From Diphasiastrum complanatum (taxonomy: Eukaryota > Streptophyta > Lycopodiopsida > Lycopodiales > Lycopodiaceae): a stretch of 64,000 bases of DNA. The stretch spans positions 68,036,755-68,100,754 of the forward strand of contig CM055095.1 in the NCBI GenBank assembly GCA_029204225.1. The letters run 5' to 3'. Shown piece after piece: positions 57,743-64,000 of this stretch. Each line of letters opens with the position of its first letter. Position 1 is the stretch's first letter. The notes beneath the pieces are model-generated. The model was not told the origin of the DNA. It did not search any database and was given only the letters and a program-made list of their open reading frames with translations. The position numbers and the translations under genes are program-made.

Positions 57743-60700
57743 TGGTATCAGATCCACCCTGTCATATTCTGACATAGCCGAGAAGCTAGCAAACCCAGGA
57801 GGCCAAGCATTCAGACAATCAACCATCAATAAGAAAACAGACTTCAAGAGGCAATGGCTTCAATCAACAACATGCAGAACAAGATTTGCACTATATTTAA
57901 TTCTTCAGGATCTAACTTTCTAGTCTGAAAAGTTAAGAAATCTTTGATATTCAAGGGCGAAGGACTCTTCCCCTGGGTGGATGGCACAGAAGAAATGCCT
58001 ACGACAACAGACAAGGAGCTATGCGAATGGAGGGAGAAAACAACAAGGCAGTAGACTTGCTATCATCTTCCATCAAAGATAGCCTTATACTTGACCTGGC
58101 TACACTCTCCAAGGCTAAGGAGATGTGGGATGCACTACTCACAAGATTTCAGACGAAATCAAGAAGTCAGATTATGATACTGGAAGATCAGTTGACGAAT
58201 CTGCAGTGGGATGGAAAAGACCTCACCTCTTTCGTGAGAAAGATGATCTGTTTCTATCACTACACAACTCAGGAGCAGAGAAAGTAGTATCAGTTGAGAA
58301 GCAGCTCACATATCTGTTGAGAGCCTTACCCAGATTTTTCCAGACGACACGAACTTTGCTCACAAAAGATCCTACCATGAACCTCGAAAAGACGATTGTC
58401 GAGATTCGAGAGGAAGTCAGGCCAGAGAGCATCTTGATCACAAAGATGGTTCTGACCAGGCACTCTACGACAATAGAGAAAAATCAAAGAAACTGTTCAA
58501 GCCTAAGAGAGAGTCAAATCAAAGGCAAGATTGTGACCAGTAAGCAAAGGGGACCAACAAAAGCAATTGGAAAACCAAAGGGAGATCGAAACGACAAGAT
58601 GTCAACAAGAAGACCTGCACGAGATGCAGAAGAGACGGACATACAGTAGATACCTGCTGGCTCAATCCCAAGATTGAGTGTATCCATTGCCATAAGAAGG
58701 GTCATGCAGCCATGGATTGCCACCAGAGCCCAAGAAACAGATCAGCACAGAACAGACAGGAGGACGATAATAGTTCTTTCTATGTCGAGGAGCCCGAGAG
58801 CTCGAAGATGGGCGAAGAAAGAACGAAAAAAAATTGTTCGACCGCCTACATCTATGAAGATGTGTGTGCAGCATCAACGTCTGACACACACGAGGTGATC
58901 CTGGATTCGGGAGCCACCTCACACTTTGTAACATCAAGCCGAATCATGTCTGATTTCAGAAGTGCAGATCCCTCAAGATTCATAGTTCTTGGAGATGGAT
59001 CCAGACATTGGTTCACTCTGGCTCAACACCAACGATAAAGACAGACAACTTGAAGACGTTCTATTTGTGTCAACTATGCAGCAAGACTTGCTCTCTGTAG
59101 CAAGAATAGTAGATGTAGAGATGTGTGTGACGTTTTCTAACGAAGCATGCAATGTGATTGATGCCAGCACTATCACTCTCATTGCTCAAGGCAGAAGAAA
59201 AGGGAACCTATATTATCTGAAGATACGCCTACTTGCAGATCAGGTGCATCAGACTTATGACAACTCGCCAGACACTCTGTGGCACAAAAGACTCTGTCAC
59301 ATGAACTCAATGGCACTCTACTAGGCAAGTCATCATGGAGCAATAACAGGGGTCAACATCTCGAATGCAACCAATTCAACCATCTGTGATGCATGTTTGA
59401 AAGGCAAGATGTCACGCACACCATTCGTCAAAGACTCCTATAGAACGACAAAGATTCTAGAGCTGGTGCACTCTGACATCTGTGGTCCATTCAACGTGAT
59501 CTCAGTAGGAGGTTCAAAATATTATATAGCCTTCATTGATGATTATAGCAAGTTTGCCAGAGTGTATTTTATTCAGAATAAATTTGAAGCACTCAATAAA
59601 TTCACAGAATATGTGAATTGGACTAAGAGATGCACAGGCAGCAAGGCGAAGCAGATCAGAACAGATCGAGGTGGCGAATATATCTCGAATTGCTTCACTG
59701 ACTTCTGGAATAATCGGGACATCATTCACAGAAGAACTGCAACCTACACACCACAGCACAATGGTGTTGTTGAACGAAAGAACAGGACCCTGATGGAAGC
59801 AGTCAGATGCATGATGGCATACTCGAAGGCTCCAAGGGCAGTGTGGGCTGAAGCAGTAGCTACAGCCGCATACATCCAGAACAGGACAGGTAAATCTGGT
59901 GTTCCTCACATGACACCACATGAGCTATGGTGGGGTAGAAAGCCCAATCTGTCTCACGTCAGAATATTTGGCTGTGCAGCATATGCACATATTCTTGATA
60001 AGCTTTGCAAGAAGCTTGATGAGAAAGCCGAGCAAGGATTTATGGTAGGTTATGACAATAATTTGTCATACTACAGAATCTACATGCCAGACACGAACAC
60101 TCTGAAAATAGTGAGGGATGTCAAATTCGACAAGAGCCTTGTTAGCTATGAAGTTCTGGAAAGACAGTACTATGACCTGCCACCAACGTCAGAGGGAACA
60201 GAGGACGAACACAAAAACGAAGATTTTGAGTCGTTCCCATTTGAGCGACGAATCAAACGAAGAAAGATTCGAGAGGCAACTTGCCACTGCAGTTCCTGTA
60301 AACCAAGATGGTTCCGGACCGAGCAGAGCAGACAAGGGCAAAGGCATAGATGTTCCGGGAGGATCTCCTAGAAGGTCGACAAGACCACAAAGAGCGCCAA
60401 CAAGATTTGTGCCAGACAGCTCAGCTTTCACATTAGAAGAATTTTGCGGGTTCAGTGGCAAACCACAGACATTCGAGGAGGCGATTGAATGTCCAGAAAA
60501 GGACAAATGGATCCAAGCCATGAACGAAGAGATGGAGTCCATGAGGAAGAACCAGGTATGGACGTTGGAGCCATTACCTCATAAGTGCAAGACTGTCAAA
60601 TGCAATTGGGTTTCAAACTCAAATATGGACCAGAAGGGAGTGTGATGAAATACAAGGCAATACTGGTAGCGAAGGGTTTCTTTCAGAGATACGGTATTGA

Positions 60701-61895
60701 CTATTCTGAAACATTCTCTCCTGTCGTCAAACATTCGTCCCTACGTCTGTTGTTCGCATATGCAGCAGCTTATGACCTCAGGATCCACATTGTGGAGGAG
60801 AAGACAGCCTTCTTGCATGGTGAATTAGACGAAGAGGTCTACATGGATCAACCCCCAGAATTTGTCTCAAATTCACTTCCTAACTATGTATGCAGAATGC
60901 ATAGAAGCATCTATGGTCTGAAGCAATCAGCCCGACAATGGTATAAAAAAAAAAAAGATCAGACTCTGAAATCATTGGGATTCAAGCCTCTGTTGGCTGA
61001 CTCCAATGTGTATGTCAGAGTTACTTATGGGCAGATCATCATAGTGGCTGTATATGAGGACGACACTCTGATACTTTGCAGGAGTGAGCAACTAATTGTT
61101 GAAGTAAAGACAAACATCTCGAAACATTTTGAGATAGTGGATCTGGGAGAAGCCAGGTGTTGCCTAGGCTTGCAAATTGAAAAGGACTATGAGGGAGGCA
61201 AGTTATACCTTCACCAGTACAGATACACCCAGAAGATCCTAGAGGATTTTGGAATGCTGAACTGCAAAGGAGCGAACACTCCAATGCTCGCAGGAACGAT
61301 GCTAACAAATGATGACTGTCCAAAGACTGAGGAAGAAAGAGAACAGATGCAGTTCACTCCCTACAGAAGGCTGATAGGTTCACTGATGTACCTTGTAGCC
61401 AACACACGTCCTAATATTTCTTATGCAGTATTTAGGATGAGCCAATTCTGCACGAATCCAGGCTCGACACATTGGAAGATTGCGAAACGAATTCTGCAAT
61501 ATCTTCAATTAACGAGGGATTATGGCTTGTGTTATTGTCGTAGTGCAGGTCTTAGGATACTTTCCTACAATGACGCCAGCTGGGCATCTCTCAGGGATGA
61601 CTGTAAAAGCGTTTCAGGAGGATGCACCATCGCATCAGGAGTAGCAATTCTCTAGGTCAGCAAGAAGCAAACCATTGTAGCCCAGTCGTCCTACGAAGCA
61701 AAGTACGTAGCAGTAGCGAAGATGGCCAACAAATAATTTGGCTAAGACAGTTCCTGGACGAATTGGGCGAAACAAGGAACGAGCCATTGGTCTTGCAGAT
61801 GGACAACACCTCTGCGATACACCTGACGAAAGATCTTGTGTTTCACTCAAGAACAAAGCACATTGCGATCAAGTATTACATTCACACTATTGCCA
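56730..61895 (+). mobile_element. Copia fossil I: 5' LTR, gag, protease, integrase, reverse transcriptase, RNase H
   Basis: An LTR of about 1 kb (approximately 56730-57742) is followed by a primer-binding site (about 57744) and gag (57860-58650). Next come a zinc knuckle (CIHCHKKGHAAMDC), protease (VILDSGATSHFVTS), pre-integrase region (LWHKRLCHMN), integrase (LVHSDICGPFN, IRTDRGGEY, NGVVERKNRT), reverse transcriptase (AFLHGELDEEVYMDQ, SIYGLKQSARQWY) and most of RNase H (NTSAIHLTKDLVFHSRTKHI). It is the most complete coding set in the window but carries several breaks. It runs into fossil J near 61895 without its own 3' LTR. Confidence 0.85.
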
Positions 61896-61899
61896 ATTG

Positions 61900-64000
61900 A
61901 AGAGGGAGATCGAGGACAAACATCAACATAGAATGTCGAGCCCCAAACTCCCAAGCATGAAGTCGAAGATCAACTCGTCGAAGAAGACATGAATCAGCAA
62001 CGACGAATAGGAGGATGAAGGTCAACAAGACAAAGAAGACCTCCAGATCGATACACTGACAATCTTCAATAGAACGAAGATGTAGATGTTGAATACTATA
62101 GCTTCACTGAAGAACCGACAACATATCAAGAAGCTATCTAGAGTCCAGAGGGAAAATTCTGGAAGCAAGCAATGTCGGAAGAGATCAAATCAATGAGGCA
62201 TGGACAATAGAGCCACTGCCCAAAGATAAAAAGATCGTCGACTGCAAATGGGTTTATAAGAAGAAAATAAAATTAGACGACATTGTCGACGAGGCCAGAC
62301 TTGTCGCCAAGGCTACACGCAAATGTACGACATCGACTACTTGGATACGTACTCACCAATGGTCAAGATGACAAGCATTCGACTACTTCTTGCATACGCA
62401 ACACAACACAATTTGGAAATACACTAGGTTGATGTCAAAACAACCTTTCTCCATGGAGATCTAGAGGAAAAAAATTTCATGAAGCACCCTGAAGAATTTG
62501 AAGACCCCAACAATCGACAGTATGTTTGTCGGTTGCATCGATGCATTTATGGTCTGAAGCAGGCATCAGGAGCTTGGTACAAGAACCTCAACAATCTTCT
62601 GAAGTCTTTAGACTTCATTCCTGCACAACCAGACTGTAATGTCTATATAAGAAGAGTAGGAAGAAGCTTTGTGATTCTAACAACTTTTGTAGATGACTCC
62701 ATGATGATAGGAAACTCTTTGATGCTAATCAAGAAAACCAAGAGTTAGATTTCTACAGGTTACGAAATCACAGATCTGGGAGAAGCGACAAAATTTCTTG
62801 GGCTGTAGATTAGAAGAGATCAAATGAGAGGAGGAATGCATCTGAGTCAATCAGAATACGCCGAAAAGGTGCTAAAGTAGTACCAAATGTTGAACTACAA
62901 AGAAAAGGCCACACCAATTATAGTTGGAGCCAGATTGACGAAACAGGATTGCCCGAACACTGATGGGGAGAGATAGTAGATGGAAGGTATACCATACCAG
63001 AACTTGATCGGTAGTCTAGTGTACCTTACAATTTGTATCAGACCCGACTTGGCCTTCCCTGTCTACGCATTGAGCCAATTCTCCTCCAAGCTTGGCATGA
63101 CACATTGGCAAATGGCAAAAAGAATTCTGCAATATTTGAAAGGCACCCAAAATATGGGATTACAAAGCAGAGAAAGAAGAAAAAGGATTTGAGCTACAAC
63201 ACTACAATGATGCAAGTTAGGCAAGCTGCAAAGATGACAACAAGTCCGTGACAGGAGGTTGTTCGATAGCGTGCGGAACAACAATCAGCTAGACATGCAA
63301 GAAACAAAAGTGGCTCAATCCTCATGCGAAGCTGAATATGTCGCAACTTCGAAGATGGCGAATGAGGTAATATGGTTGCAGATGATGCTGGAGGCAATTG
63401 GCATACAACAAAAGAGAACGATGCACGATGATGATGGATTCTCAGAGTGCCATATATCTATTCCAGGGCCCTTTTTCCATTCGAAGACCAAAAACATACC
63501 TTTGAAGTACCATCACATTCGAGACCTGATCTCGAAAGGAGAGCTGAATGTCCAATATATAAAATCCGAAAACATGGTTGCAGATTTGCTCACGAAGCCA
63601 CTCGAGAAACCACTCTTCACAAAACAAAGAAAGGCAATAGGACTGGACATACACAACGGTTGTAACGTTCAAGAGGGAGTGTCTAAAATGGTGAACTCTT
63701 GCAACCTTGCCGAAGAGATCTCGAAGGACGAAGATGTCCCAAAGGCCGAAAACTCCCACAATGAACATGAGGCCCAAGCTCAACGAAGCGAAGGCAAAGA
63801 CCAACGGAAGCATGTCAACGTCTGAAACCGCAAATGGCCATCTTGCGGTTCCATACGAAGCACTACAAACAGATTGTGGTCATTGCAGTCCGAAGGCCTT
63901 GTACCTTCATGACCATCGCCAAATGATGTTAACAGAGCCGCCAAGGCAACGTAGCTAACCAGTAGTTAAGCATAAACCTGTCTTATAATTTATAGTTAAT
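61900..64000 (+). mobile_element. Copia fossil J: reverse transcriptase, RNase H and 3' LTR start
   Basis: The fragment begins in the linker before reverse transcriptase (about 61900) and gives IEPLPKDKKIVDCKWVYKKK, CIYGLKQASGAWYKNL, TTFVDDSMMIG, YQNLIGSLVYL, then RNase H (SSCEAEYVATSKMANEVIWL, KNIPLKYHHIRDL, MVADLLTKPLEKPL). A purine tract (CAAGAGGGAG) and an LTR from 63680 follow. The LTR matches that of fossil C and continues past the window end. It belongs to the same broad lineage as fossil I but is a separate copy. It carries several breaks. Confidence 0.85.
63680..64000 (+). repeat. 3' LTR of Copia fossil J (cut by window end)
   Basis: It starts TGTCTAAAATGGTGAACTC after the purine tract and shares CAACCTTGCCGAAGAGATC with the LTR at 26540. 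By comparison with that 716 bp LTR, about 400 bp lie outside the window. Confidence 0.8.

Overview
The window looks like nuclear DNA of a land plant with a large, repeat-rich genome, most likely a fern or another plant with many DYW-type PPR genes. This is inferred from long PPR proteins with nearly identical repeats, organelle-type host genes split by GT-AG introns, and very dense fossil Copia retroelements. No bacterial-style operons and no true tRNA or rRNA genes are visible. Most open frames belong to old mobile elements or are chance frames in AT-rich DNA.

The main result is a pair of related host loci in opposite orientation, about 27 kb apart. One lies on the minus strand at 16933-20607 and the other on the plus strand at 47180-51577. 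Each has small exons encoding the PDF motif of OSB-type organellar single-stranded DNA-binding proteins, followed by one long exon encoding a PLS-class PPR protein. The exon lengths (80 and 146 nt) and splice phases match between the copies. In both, the last OSB exon can splice in frame to the PPR exon. On the plus strand this predicts an open 916-residue OSB-motif/PPR protein in four exons. On the minus strand the PPR frame is open but the OSB part and the DYW tail are decayed. Both copies have lost a working DYW domain.

Layout: 1-2140 Copia fossil with LTR; 2540-3427 unknown long ORF; 4460-6810 second Copia fossil of the first type; 6815-7950 GA/CT and GAGTCTCC satellite; 8113-8695 lone LTR; 10545-11205 aspartic protease pseudogene; 11300-13115 microsatellites and minisatellites; 15961-16852 foldback element; 16933-20607 minus-strand OSB-PPR locus with a SINE cluster in an intron; 21.3-26.5 kb mostly non-coding with one decayed LTR-type element; 26540-30645 two abutting Copia fragments; 31-33 kb with a tRNA-related repeat and an ALY/REF pseudo-exon; 33371-37516 three Copia fragments; 37517-38010 AP2/ERF (DREB-like) pseudogene fragment; 41426-41943 a second LTR type; 42060-45847 a Copia element with both LTRs; 47180-51577 plus-strand OSB-PPR locus; 52.6-54.9 kb unknown ORFs and an inverted repeat; 55075-64000 Copia fossils.

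The Copia copies are nested, truncated or abutting, which suggests repeated insertion and loss. They share no function with the host genes. The OSB and PPR parts would both act on organellar nucleic acid, so their fusion makes biological sense, but it rests on reading splice sites by eye.
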